This document shows, in pieces, positions 11,355 to 20,280 of a DNA stretch of 64,000 nt. The number at the start of each line of letters is the position of its first letter. Position 1 is the stretch's first letter. Under the pieces are notes generated by a model, which was not told the origin of the DNA, did no database searches, and saw only the letters and a program-made list of their open reading frames with translations. This DNA is from Leguminivora glycinivorella (taxonomy: Eukaryota; Arthropoda; Insecta; Lepidoptera; Tortricidae), in assembly GCF_023078275.1 (NCBI RefSeq), contig NC_062975.1:26415085-26479084 (forward strand), in the 5' to 3' direction. A program made the translations under genes and the position numbers.

Positions 11355-11522
11355 CCAGTGGGCTATTTCCAAACAGTGACAGTGACACTTCTGTGCCTAT
11401 TTCTGGGTTGATAAGTAACATTGTTACTCAGCATCAATATTTCCATGTTGAAGAGACAATGACCGGCGTAGTATCACCGTCGGGTGACAATTGTCACTAC
11501 CTATAGTGAAATAAGCCACTGG
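11355..11522. mobile_element. MITE with CCAGTGGGCTATTTC ends
   Basis: The left end CCAGTGGGCTATTTC and right end GAAATAAGCCACTGG form a 15-bp inverted repeat with one mismatch. The inside has GTGACAGTGACACTTC, GGGTTGATAAGTAACA and ACCGTCGGGTGACAATTGTC. A reversed, diverged copy is at 13346-13500. No coding capacity. Confidence 0.75.
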
Positions 11523-11690
11523 AAAGTAAAAATCCCTTCGATAACATTGCGTTAGGTATTACGTACTTACAAGAAAATAAAAAGAAACAAAACTCGCAAA
11601 TCAGTAGCCAAGAATTCTGAATACATTTTTTGATCGCTTGAATAACAGCTGTAGATTAGGTAATACTGTACTTACACCTTTAAAAGCTCC

Positions 11691-11849
11691 TGGCCCCGTA
11701 GCCGAATGGCATTTCTCCGACGCCAAACGAAAGCGATACGCCGCTGGCTCTGTCGCGCCAATACGCAAGCGCGATAGAGATAGATATCTACTAGCGCTTC
11801 GTTTCGTGAGCGTTTCGTGAGCGTTTGTGCCATTCGGCTAGCCACCCTG
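11691..11849 (+). mobile_element. foldback MITE, TAGCCGAATGGCA family, copy 1
   Basis: Both ends carry the inverted motif TAGCCGAATGGCA / TGCCATTCGGCTA, with outer bases GGCCCCG and CCACCCTG. The interior holds CTGTCGCGCCAATACGCAAG and ATAGAGATAGATATC. Near-identical copies are at 22553-22712 (reversed) and 58847-59006, with diverged ones at 19209-19358, 40102-40211 and 12727-12846. Open frames on both strands over this element are fortuitous. No clear target duplication was found, so the superfamily is unknown. Confidence 0.85.
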
Positions 11850-12237
11850 AATCGCAAGGTAACAATAATTCATAAGGGAACTAAACAAGGTTCCTAATTC
11901 AAGACTGACCCTGATTAAAACCCGAAAATTACTGAATTTAAAGAGTCGAGATCTATCTACAACACAACTCGGGATTTGTGTGACGCTTTTGACGTATGTA
12001 TCAATGACGGGAGGTTCAAAACTTCTCGAAAGCAGAGAAATCATATTCGCAACCAATTTCTCCAATAGCAGCAATCAGACAGTGACCTGATTAGGCGTCC
12101 TTCGCTCTCGTAATGCAATTACGCGTAATTATAGATATATAATAGCGCATGCCGTTGATCGCCGATACGCGCACCGAGGGACTGAAGTGAGCGGAGAAGA
12201 CTTTTGCTACAAACTTGTTTCCTAATGGTGCTCCCAC
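11850..12237. other. no recognisable gene
   Basis: A 78-codon frame on the minus strand (11838-12074) has no recognisable features. Nothing else was seen. Confidence 0.45.
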
Positions 12238-12280
12238 CCCACACTGGCTGTTATAAATGTTATATAATAGCCAGTGTGGG
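12238..12280. repeat. hairpin related to the one at 2774
   Basis: CCCACACTGGCT (12238-12249) pairs with AGCCAGTGTGGG (12269-12280), and the stem continues for six more pairs with one mismatch. The core CACACTGG is shared with the hairpin at 2774-2817. Confidence 0.65.
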
Positions 12281-12295
12281 AGTATTCTTTTTACT

Positions 12296-12393
12296 TTTAT
12301 TTTGAGTAAAAGTTATCTAATTGCATTTCTTATGTCATAATATACTCACCACCGTTAAGAGATTCGCCCGTGTTAGGTTTACAACCTGTACAT
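12296..12393. repeat. repeat pair with 59898-59985
   Basis: AGTAAAAGTTATCTAATT, ACTCACCACCGTTAAGAG and TTCGCCCGT.TTAGGTTTACA.CCTGTA occur here and at 59898-59985 in the same order. The right end resembles the ACACCCTGTA termini of TA-inserting elements. It is a fragment of a dispersed repeat. Confidence 0.65.
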
Positions 12394-12437
12394 GTTTTTT
12401 GTCAATAGTAGCTCACTTACCTTACTGCACGGGTAGC

Positions 12438-12538
12438 ATGGTCGCGCGATAGACGATAAAATATCAGGCCGTCCCTATCGCACTATTAGTAAGTGCGATA
12501 GGGACGGCCTGATGTTTTATCATTTATCGCGTGACCAT
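12438..12538. mobile_element. long-palindrome MITE of the GATAAA..CAGGCCGTCC family
   Basis: ATGGTCGCGCGATAGACG ... CAGGCCGTCCCTATCGCACT is mirrored after a short loop by AGTGCGATAGGGACGGCCTG ... CGCGTGACCAT, giving arms of nearly 50 bp with a few mismatches. It is related to 5278-5408 and 47854-47992. No coding capacity. Confidence 0.75.
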
Positions 12539-12726
12539 AATTGCCTGCTTGGTAGGTATATAAGGCAAGATATATAAGGAATAGGCTTGGGTACTGCCAT
12601 TAGATTATATTTATGTACCACTATTTTCCTTCAATAGGTTTTTTACTGTTTTATATACCATAACAGTAACCTCCTTACTAGTGAAGTAGGTACATCAGAA
12701 CACTCAGTAGTCAGTGAGTCACCGTT

Positions 12727-12846
12727 AGCAAATGGCATTGTAGAAATGTAGTTTGGCTCTGTCACGCCAATACGCAAGAGCGATAGAGATAGATAAAAAT
12801 ACATTATACTTAGTGAGCGTTTCGTGAGCGTTTGTGCAATCGGCTA
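12727..12846 (+). repeat. decayed TAGCCGAATGGCA-family MITE
   Basis: GTTAGCAAATGGCATT, GGCTCTGTCACGCCAATACG, GAGCGATAGAGATAGAT and GAGCGTTTCGTGAGCG follow the order of the intact copies. Both ends are mutated. Confidence 0.6.
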
Positions 12847-13345
12847 CAGGTAATGATATGGATGATCGATAATGATTGTATCCTTTCAGTGTTAGAGAAA
12901 TCTAAAATGCAGCTGGATTATTTGCGGCATGGGATTGATAAAATAAGTGATACGAGTACATTCAACTGAGGCTTCAAACCATTTTTCAAGAAACTGATCT
13001 AACATTACTTGTGCCTAACCAAAAACAAATCATGTTGTACAATAAAAATCACCTCCGCACCATCCTCTCTCCATGGCCCGTCCGATTACATCGATTAAAA
13101 CCATTAACTACTTAAATGATTGCCAAGTTTACATTTTTCCTATAATCGTCGGCAATTTTACCACATTCTCGCGTAAAAACTCTCCTAGCGTCTAACACCT
13201 ATCTGAACTCAGGTATGTTTCAAACCGTATTTCTATTAAAGTAAGGTTTATTGGTGTGTCGAGGCTTCCCGCAGTGATGTATAAAATAACACTTAAGGTG
13301 GGATTCGAATTAAAGCGCCATAACCGTAGCTGCACTAGGAGCTGT
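12847..13345. other. no recognisable gene
   Basis: No open frame of interest and no recognised repeat. Confidence 0.5.
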
Positions 13346-13500
13346 GGCCTGTTTCACCATAGTGACAATTGTCACCCGACGGTGACACTTCGCCGTTCAT
13401 TGCCTATTCATCAAGGAAATGTTGACGCTATATCACTTATCAACCCAGAAATAGGTACAGAATTGTCAGTGTCAAGTGTCAATGTCACTGTGTGGTGAAA
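13346..13500 (-). mobile_element. MITE, reversed copy of the 11355 family
   Basis: TGTTTCACCATAGTGAC, AATTGTCACCCGACGGTG, ACTTATCAACCCAGAAATAG and GTCACTGTGTGGTGAAA are the reverse-complement order of the copy at 11355-11522. The 80-codon open frame at 13256-13498 overlaps it and is fortuitous. Confidence 0.65.
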
Positions 13501-13506
13501 TACTAA

Positions 13507-13634
13507 CGCCGTGTCTTGCGTGGGCGACGGTCGCGCGACCGTCGCCGTCGCGTCTCATCGCATCGTCTACTTCCATATCGATAAGGTTTGATTACGTATG
13601 CGTCGCATCGCCGTCGCCCACGCAAGCCACGGCG
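13507..13634. mobile_element. GC-rich MITE with CGCCGTG ends
   Basis: CGCCGTGTCTTGCGTGGGCG at the left is mirrored by CGCCCACGCAAGCCACGGCG at the right, a 20-bp inverted repeat with one or two mismatches. The flanks read TAA on both sides (CTAA|CGCC and GGCG|TAAC), compatible with a 3-bp TAA target duplication as made by PIF/Harbinger elements. That superfamily is inferred. Confidence 0.7.
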
Positions 13635-13980
13635 TAACACTGCTCCTATCGCCGCTACTGTCAATTTCTATTTCTAGTAAAATCACTGACAGGAGACGAC
13701 ACAAAATAGGTACAGTACAGATGTAGTGCGCAAAGAATAACCCTTGTGTTGTTACGGAAACATACGAACGTGTCATGCTATTTCAGTCAGTCTCAGTACA
13801 AGATGTACTGACATTGACTGAACGTTTTCGGAAAAATACGAAGGAAACCCTTTTCGCAATACATCTGTATAGTAACTTGAACGTACATATTTGAGGCACG
13901 ACTGTCGCTGTTAACTGTCCATTTCTGTAAATGGTAATGTTTCCGGTTTTTCCTCCATTTTCTTAATGAGCAATATTTTT
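13635..13980. other. no recognisable gene
   Basis: Nothing recognised. A 69-codon minus frame at 13567-13776 starts inside the neighbouring MITE and is fortuitous. Confidence 0.45.
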
Positions 13981-14165
13981 TAACCCCCGACGCAAAAACG
14001 ACGGGGTGGTATAGGTTTAACGTGTCTGTTTGTCTGTGTGTGTGTCTGTATATGACATCGTAGCTCCCGAACGGATGGACCGATTTAGATTCAGTTTGAT
14101 TTGTTTAAAAGCTGAATTAGCCATGTTTGATAGAAATCGGTCCACTATGTCGGTTTTTTTTTTTT
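13981..14165 (+). repeat. CCCCCGACGCAAAAACGACG repeat
   Basis: The sequence begins AACCCCCGACGCAAAAACG and continues with a TGTCTG-rich tract, ATCGTAGCTCCCGAACGGAT and AATCGGTCCACTATGTCG. A reversed copy is at 36180-36422. It is a common lepidopteran dispersed repeat of unknown class with no coding capacity. Confidence 0.7.
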
Positions 14166-14719
14166 TAATTTAAATGTTGTGGTTAGATTAGTTTAACAAT
14201 GGGTTAACCTTGATAGACTTAGGGGAACATTTATTATTAATCAAACGTTGACATTAACAAGCAACTGATGTGCAACTGCAGTCGTGCAGTTGCAGTCGTG
14301 CAGCTCTGCTGTGGCTGGAAACGAACCTTTAGTGTCGATTTCTTTGTCTCCATGGAACATGGAACATCAATGGAACTGATTGCCTCGATCCGTACATGGC
14401 AACATTGGCAATGTTGCTTGATTGCCTCCATATGGGCAATGAAAGGTGCCAACTATTACACCTTATCTGTACAGTCGACAGTAAAAAGCAGGTGAAACGA
14501 GGAACCGCAAATGACTTTTAGATAAATAAATAACTTATAATAGAATAAAATAATAATTATGTATAAAATCAAATTTAAAAAATGTCTGCGTATTATTATG
14601 AATGTTCATTTACCAGAAAGCTGCAAAGACCTCTTTATACATATGAATTTCTTGACTCTACCATGCATAAATATACATATACGAAATTAGTATGTTTGTA
14701 AGAAAGCACATATTTATGT
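14166..14719. other. no recognisable gene
   Basis: Two overlapping frames on opposite strands near 14237-14495 share a GTGCAGTTGCAGTCGTGCAG-type direct duplication at 14280-14302. No gene is supported. Confidence 0.4.
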
Positions 14720-14952
14720 ATTAGCTCCAAAAAAGTGCACGACGTCAGAATAAGCTGGCAGCCCCAGAATCTAAATTGACTATTTACAAGCAAGGACCTT
14801 ACTATCAATCAATATTAATATATAACAAAATACCTGATTTTATAAAGGCGGAAAGCAAACTAAGCATGTTTAGTCAAAAGCTGAAGACATTTCTTATTTT
14901 TAAAGCTTATTACTCAATTAAGGAATATATGAATGACAACTTTAGTGAATGA
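14720..14952 (+). pseudogene. LINE ORF2 C-terminus, plus strand
   Basis: The frame reads ARRQNKLAAPESKLTIYKQG, then IYNKIPDFIKAE, then KLKTFLIFKAYYSIKEYMND and a TGA stop at 14950-14952. This is the standard extreme C-terminus of Jockey/CR1-type reverse transcriptase ORFs (compare IHFYNKLPD and KAYYRVEDYL in the frame at 31048). It is 5'-truncated to about 75 codons. The stop falls in the (GAAT)n tail, so this is the 3' end of a plus-strand insertion. Confidence 0.75.
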
Positions 14953-14978
14953 ATGAATGAATGAATGAATGAATGAAT
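14947..14978. repeat. (GAAT)8 microsatellite, shared LINE tail
   Basis: Eight perfect GAAT units. They form the 3' tail of the plus-strand LINE relic and, read in reverse as (ATTC)n, also follow the 3' end of the minus-strand LINE at 14979-16090. Confidence 0.9.
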
Positions 14979-16090
14979 TTATTTGTCAATAGTGGGTTTA
15001 CAAAAATGGTCTTAAAACTATTTACAATATGTAACTTCTACAGATCTCCACATTGTGCCTACAGACTGGCGTACAAATATCTTTTGCTAACCTAAGTAAT
15101 CACATGCATACATTAAATATACCTACGTTACTATAATGATCTGTTAAGAAACTCGCCAACACTATAGAAACATTTCTCACACAACCAAGCTTTCATCATT
15201 TTCTTAAATGTTGTAGTTCTTTGTTCTTTTATGTCATACGGTAATTTATTATAAATTGTAATACACATTATGTAGGAATTTTTAGCCGACAATTCTAGCT
15301 TTGTAGCTGGTCTATACAATTTATGTTTGTATTGCTGTCTAACATTTCGAGTGCTCATCTGCTGCGTTTCTATGAATTGATCTTTATATTTATGTACAAA
15401 CATACAGACTTCAGATATATATAAACAAGCAACAGTTAAAATTTTGTGTTGTATGAAATAGGGCCGGCACGATGCACCTCGCCGTAAATTAAAGATATTC
15501 CTGATACATCGTTTTTGAGCTATGAATATAAGATTTACTAGTGTACAATTACCCCAAATTACTAGGCCGTATCTAATAACTGAGCTAACATAACCGTGAT
15601 ATGCCATTAAAGCTGCTTCTGTAGATACTGTCTGCCTAGTTCGTCTCAAGGCAAACACAAAACTGTTGATTTTTGCATAAACTTTTTCTACATGTTCTCG
15701 CCATTTGCAATGACAGTCAACCATTATCCCTAAAAATTTCGTACATTCAACTTCTTCAATAGGAGCGTTATTATAGTGTACATTCAAAATTGGCGGTATT
15801 AAACGTTCTGTATGAAATTGAATATAATTTGTTTTATTAATATTAACCTTTAAATTATTAACTTCAAGCCACTTAATTGTTTGAGCTAATGTTAAATTTA
15901 TGTCATTATTATATGTCAATAGATCAGTACCCTTAATTATAATTGATGTGTCATCTGCAAATAAAATACATTCATGTGATAAATAGTCAGGTAAATCATT
16001 AATATACATTAAAAATAATAGAGGTCCCAGAATACTTCCTTGAGGAACCCCGTAACCATTTTGTATATAGGATGATCTATAGGACTCCAT
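14979..16090 (-). mobile_element. 5'-truncated Jockey/CR1-type LINE, minus strand
   Basis: It comprises the reverse transcriptase fragment at 15131-16090 and about 150 bp of 3' UTR ending in AAATAAATTC and the ATTC microsatellite. The 5' end is lost within the palm domain of the reverse transcriptase, as is usual for LINE insertions. Confidence 0.75.
15131..16090 (-). CDS. partial LINE reverse transcriptase, C-terminal 319 codons
   Basis: This is the C-terminal half of a non-LTR retrotransposon ORF2 reverse transcriptase, which copies element RNA at a nicked chromosomal site. The visible order is GVPQGSILGPLLF (residues 14-26), the catalytic FADDT box (44-48), the thumb-entry motif KFLG (118-121), then the connector and thumb ending IYNKLPYDIK and a short basic tail. 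The fingers domain and the first catalytic Asp (motif A) are missing, as is the endonuclease, so the protein cannot be functional. The frame is open with no internal stop over 319 codons, suggesting a fairly young insertion. The ATG at 16090 lies at the truncation point and is not a true start. The Jockey/CR1 group is my best guess. Confidence 0.85.
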   Translation of the reverse strand: MESYRSSYIQNGYGVPQGSILGPLLFLMYINDLPDYLSHECILFADDTSIIIKGTDLLTYNNDINLTLAQTIKWLEVNNLKVNINKTNYIQFHTERLIPPILNVHYNNAPIEEVECTKFLGIMVDCHCKWREHVEKVYAKINSFVFALRRTRQTVSTEAALMAYHGYVSSVIRYGLVIWGNCTLVNLIFIAQKRCIRNIFNLRRGASCRPYFIQHKILTVACLYISEVCMFVHKYKDQFIETQQMSTRNVRQQYKHKLYRPATKLELSAKNSYIMCITIYNKLPYDIKEQRTTTFKKMMKAWLCEKCFYSVGEFLNRSL

Positions 16091-16099
16091 AGTTCGAGA

Positions 16100-16381
16100 T
16101 CATAGATCATAGTAGTGATGTTTATTAGTGTGCATAATTATAATAAATATAAATATTGCTGACATATTGTATGATTGAAATCTTAATTGTTGCTAATAGT
16201 GAATGTGTATTTAGTATTTAATAATAATTTAATGCATGATAATGACAATATTTATATAAACTTAGTATTTAAGATGTTTTTGCAATGCCCTGACTGGGTA
16301 TCATGTACCTTCTGCTTTACGAATAACATCTATGTATTGTAATGTACCTGATAATGCAAATAAATGAAACTGAAACTGAAA
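16100..16381 (+). mobile_element. LINE 3' UTR fragment, plus strand
   Basis: The segment ends AATAAATGAAACTGAAAC with (TGAAAC)n, a microsatellite-type tail seen on CR1/Jockey-like elements, and has TGCCCTGACTGGGTATCATG just upstream. No coding part remains. It starts close to the truncated 5' end of the minus-strand LINE. Confidence 0.5.
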
Positions 16382-17957
16382 CAAGTCTAAATGACATATC
16401 ATATGTAATATAATCAATGATTTCATCTTTCAATTTAATATTCGAAATTGTAATTAGACTGAAATTGTATTAATCTTAATATAATTGCTGGTAAATTAGA
16501 CCAGTAAAAATAGCTTGACCTGGACATAATTCGATAACCGTAATTTTCTTTTTCTGTCGTATAAAGTATCATTAGTGATAGTTAAAATACAAATTATTAA
16601 TCAAATTAGGGTTCTGATTCAATTTAAAAAAAAATAAAACGAACTTTGAATAATTTTTGATTTTATAACTAAAGTATTAAATGTAATCCGGAAAAAGTGC
16701 TTGTATTATGTTGTGACACCTGCATTTCATATAAAAACATCTAATTTTTATAAATAATTCATACAGAACTATCATTTATAAAGAAGGTTTAGTAAGTTAC
16801 ACATTTTCAGGCGTATTTCACTAGAAAATATTGTTAACCGTAATCCTGCAATTTATTATGAATATAATATTACGTGTGTTGATAAATTATTAAAACTTAT
16901 ACCAATACTTTTGGCGCTTGTTCAAAATCTTAAATATTGATAATTTTAGGAAAGGAAAAATACTTAACTAAATTGAAAGATGGTAAATTTTGCCGTTAAT
17001 ATATTCTTAGTACTATACGAAATCAATTAAACAACAAATATGTAAGATTCATTACTTAATTGATATTTTTCTTACTTGCGCTTTAATATGAACGTTATTA
17101 CCTGCAGAATAAGGTCGTGCACAGAGTAGGTATAGCTAGTATAGTAGTAGCGGGAACGGGCGGCGAGTCGTCGACACGTGTTTCGCTCGGCGATATCAAG
17201 GGCGCCGCGTTTTCAAAACGCTTCGATAACAAATATTTCACCGTCCAGTATAAGAGAGCTCCCTTATTACAAGTGACAAAAGTCATACAAATCAATTAGT
17301 CCGATAGGTCACGTTAAACTGGTCAAGTCGTTAGCTCAATAATAGTACCTATCGAGCTTGACGAGATGCTTGGATCACAACAACGTAATATGTATGAAAG
17401 CTTGCGGCGGCGCTTAAGACTGTATTCTTTCGAGTCGTGTGTAACGTATTTTGGCGAGGCAAATTTGAAGCACAGTGCGTGTCTGTCTCACTCACTCTTA
17501 CGGTAAACCTAATGAACTGTTTCACTTTCAGAGGATTTTTGAAGTAATTTGGGTAATGTGACATTGTCGCGGTGAGGTCTTTCCGGTACAAATTTATCGG
17601 TGGATCTTTTCGGATTTGTGGACGATGAGCCGATGCGATGTAGCTTCATTTTGAAGTGTCGACTCTCGCAAGGCAGTTCTTAGAGGACCGCGAGGAGCGC
17701 GTGTGACTGTTGAGTTTTTGAATGATTTGAAGTTTGTGAATGATTTTATTTTGTGTGTATTTGTGTGGGCATGAGGTGTTTGTGTTGCGAGAGTCAAATC
17801 AATAATATGAGTGGTACAAATTTTATTAGGGGGCCTCATGTGTGAGAAACTCAACACTCGAATGCTGCGTAACGAGCCGAAATCGCCTAATCGGAAGTGT
17901 CCGACTTGGTATCGACTAATCTATACACGTTGTAACATGAGAAACCAGAAATCAAAA
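16382..17957. other. no confident gene; open frame 17086-17299
   Basis: Mostly AT-rich. A GC-richer open stretch at 17086-17299 (plus) contains VVAGTGGESSTRVSLGD and FDNKYFTVQYKRAPLLQ and is preceded by the acceptor-like TTACCTGCAG. I do not recognise it, and no donor is evident. The region 17450-17830 is GC-richer but has no convincing coding content. Confidence 0.35.
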
Positions 17958-18275
17958 CCTGGTTTCTGGTATCTGGTACCCGGTAACCGGTAACCGGTAT
18001 CCGGTATCCTGTATCCGGTAACCGGTATCCGATAACCGGTATCCGGTAACCGGTAACCGGTAACCGGTGACAGGTCTCCGGTATTCGGTGACCGGTAACC
18101 GGTAACCAGTAACCAATGTTCGTTAACCGGTATCCGGTAAACGGTGACCGGTATCCGGTAACCGGTAGACGGTAACCGGTATCCGGTAAACGGTAGACAG
18201 TAACCGGTAACCAGTATCCGATATACGGTATCCGATATCCGGTTTCCCGTGTTCGGTTTCCCGTTTCTGGTTTGG
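17958..18275. repeat. degenerate CCGGTA tandem array
   Basis: About 300 bp of short head-to-tail units built on CCGGTAA and CCGGTAT (for example GGTAACCGGTAACCGG), drifting to GTTTCCCGTTTCTGG at the right edge. The units are partly self-complementary (ACCGGT). The 62-codon minus frame 18123-18311 is the array read in one frame (GYRLLSTVYR-like repeats) and is not a gene. Confidence 0.9.
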
Positions 18276-18295
18276 TTTTAGTTTTAGTTCTGTTA

Positions 18296-18440
18296 GTTTA
18301 AACAAAAACAAAACTGAAAACGAAAACGGAAACCGAAACGGGAATGGAAACGAAAACCGAAATCGAAACCGAAACCGACACCGAAACCTACACCAAAACA
18401 GACACCGAAACCAAGACCAAAACCGAAACCGAAAAAAATA
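18296..18440. repeat. GAAACC-type hexamer array
   Basis: Irregular hexamers of the type CGAAAC, CGACAC and CAAAAC run head to tail. On the minus strand the array reads as FGFGLGFGVCFGVGFG, explaining the open frame 18293-18487. It abuts the CCGGTA array on the left and the 45-bp array on the right. Confidence 0.85.
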
Positions 18441-18454
18441 TTTAAGTTCCTAGA

Positions 18455-19040
18455 AGTAAAGAGTGACAGAGATAGCACTATAATCATTTAAGTTCCTGGT
18501 AGTAAAGAGTGACAGAGATAGCACTCATGTTAGTCAAACTCGTGGTATGTGCACTTCCCGCACACAGTAAAGAGTGACAGAGATAGCACTATAATCATTT
18601 AAGTTCCTGGTAGTAAAGAGTGACAGAGATAGCACTATAATAATAAAATTTATGTTCCTGGTAGTAAAGAGTGACAGAGATAGCACTATCATAATTAAAG
18701 TTCCTGGTAGTAAAGAGTGATAGAGATAGCACTCATGTTAGTCAAACTCGTGGTATGTGCACTTCCCGCACACAGTAAAGAGTGACAGAGATAGCACTAT
18801 AATAATTTAAGGTCCTGGTAGTAAAGAGTGACAGAGATAGCACTATAACAATTTAAGTTCCTGATAGTAAAGAGTGACAGAGATAGCACTATAATAATTT
18901 AAGTTCCTGGTAGTAAAGAGTGACAGAGATAGCATTTTTGTTATTTAAATTTCTGTTAGTAAAGAGTGACAGAGATAGCACTATTGTTATTTAAATTTCT
19001 GTTAGTAAAGACGTAAAGAGTGACAGAGAGAGTGATCACT
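18455..19040. repeat. minisatellite, 12 units of about 45 bp
   Basis: The core AAAGAGTGACAGAGATAG occurs 12 times (near 18458, 18503, 18568, 18613, 18664, 18709, 18775, 18822, 18869, 18915, 18960 and 19016). Spacers are mostly a CACTATAATAATTTAAGTTC-like sequence. Two spacers, starting at 18524 and 18734, are a longer variant (CATGTTAGTCAAACTCG ... CTTCCCGCACAC), about 210 bp apart. This gives a higher-order repeat. Confidence 0.92.
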
Positions 19041-19208
19041 CACGTTGGTCAAAGACGTGGTTTATGGACTACTATTTGGACCCCCCAATGTCACGCTTTT
19101 TTAATCCTTTAACATGGATTGTCACATTTAGTATGACGTAATATATGAATGACGCCTAAAGATTGAGAGAGACAGCAATATTGTTCTTCAAATTCGTGGT
19201 AGTGAGAA

Positions 19209-19358
19209 CAGGGTGCGTAGCCGAATGGCACAAACGCTCACGAAACGAAACGCTAGTAGATATCTATCTCTATCGCTCTTGCGTATTGGCGCGACAGAGC
19301 CAGACTGCGTTTCGTTTTCGTTTCGCGTCGGAGAAATGGCATTCGGCTACGGGGCCTG
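19209..19358 (-). mobile_element. foldback MITE, TAGCCGAATGGCA family, variant
   Basis: Starts CAGGGTGCGTAGCCGAATGG and ends CATTCGGCTACGGGGCCTG, with the family interior (CTATCGCTCTTGCGTATTGG) and a diverged CTGCGTTTCGTTTTCG segment. Reversed relative to copy 1 at 11691. The open frame 19163-19441 is fortuitous. Confidence 0.8.
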
Positions 19359-19359
19359 A

Positions 19360-20040
19360 ACAGAGACAGCACTATGTATCGCGCCGCCGCCGACTACGCA
19401 AGTCACCGCGTAATTATAATAACCGTTCGGCTCCTTTTTAGATCGTGTACAGTCAACAACACAGCTGGCAAGACAAAGTGCCAAAAATATGTATAGAGTA
19501 TTTTATTTCCTGTACAAGTGTTGGTACTTGGTACATTAAGGTGTGTGTGTATACATATATTTGGCACTTTATCTGTATTCACAGCTGAGTTGCTGACTGT
19601 ACCAATAACGATCAACTATGAACTTTTGTGGTTTGTTTTAAATAGTTCTATGCAGATATAGATTAGAATACCTATTCTATCGGTACTTTTTGTATAGGTT
19701 ATTATAATAACTGGACAAAATAATTATAATCAGTGCCGGCGCACTCCGCGATCACGATTCTTTCGCCGAGCTACAAGGCCTTGATATATAGGATGTATTA
19801 TTTTATCAGCAACAAAAATATGTGATGATATTGAATTAAGGCAAAACAAGACATATAAACGCTCTCCATTATTTCCTCCCTGGTTTATGAAGCTAGAACA
19901 ATGATTTTTAACACATACGAAATTCGTACACTGAAATAAAGTGATGATACTATAAATATACTCGACATTCAAAGTCGATAATCTAGTGACGTGAGAAGTT
20001 ATTGATATAACAGAATTTTGCACAAAATAGGCTCACCCTT
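19360..20040. other. no recognisable gene
   Basis: AT-rich apart from the patch CGCGCCGCCGCCGACTACG near 19380. The open frames are short and featureless. Confidence 0.45.
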
Positions 20041-20270
20041 TGATGTTGAAAATGCCGCCACTCTATAAAACAAACAGACCGCACACGAGCAGCCGACATT
20101 AAATTCTATTGCCCGGCGCGAAGGTCGAAAGCCGCGCCCGCACCTGGGCGTAGGTAGCGAGATCGGGTGCACGTGCGCTTACCTTTGAAATCGCCGACAC
20201 GCCGACACCGTTCGCCCTCTCTTTTCATTTATGTTTCTGTTTCAATCGGTTAGCCGTTTGCCGGCCGGCA
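20041..20270. other. GC-rich unique-looking patch
   Basis: A TATAAAA at 20065-20071 is followed by a CpG-rich stretch with CACACGAGCAGCCGAC and a donor-like CGTAG|GTAGCG. It could be a promoter or 5' non-coding exon, but the evidence is thin. Confidence 0.15.
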
Positions 20271-20280
20271 ATAAAGGTTG

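Noticed and set aside
11638..11857. Overlapping open frames on both strands
   Set aside because: They fall on the foldback MITE; the same peptides reappear at 19163-19441 and 22557-22805 because the element is repeated.
18123..18487. Glycine/phenylalanine and tyrosine-rich peptide frames
   Set aside because: They are the CCGGTA and GAAACC tandem arrays read in one frame; the peptide repeats follow from the DNA repeats.
18455..19040. Possible CRISPR-like array of regularly spaced repeats
   Set aside because: Spacers are near-identical to each other, unit length varies, and the setting is eukaryotic; it is a minisatellite.
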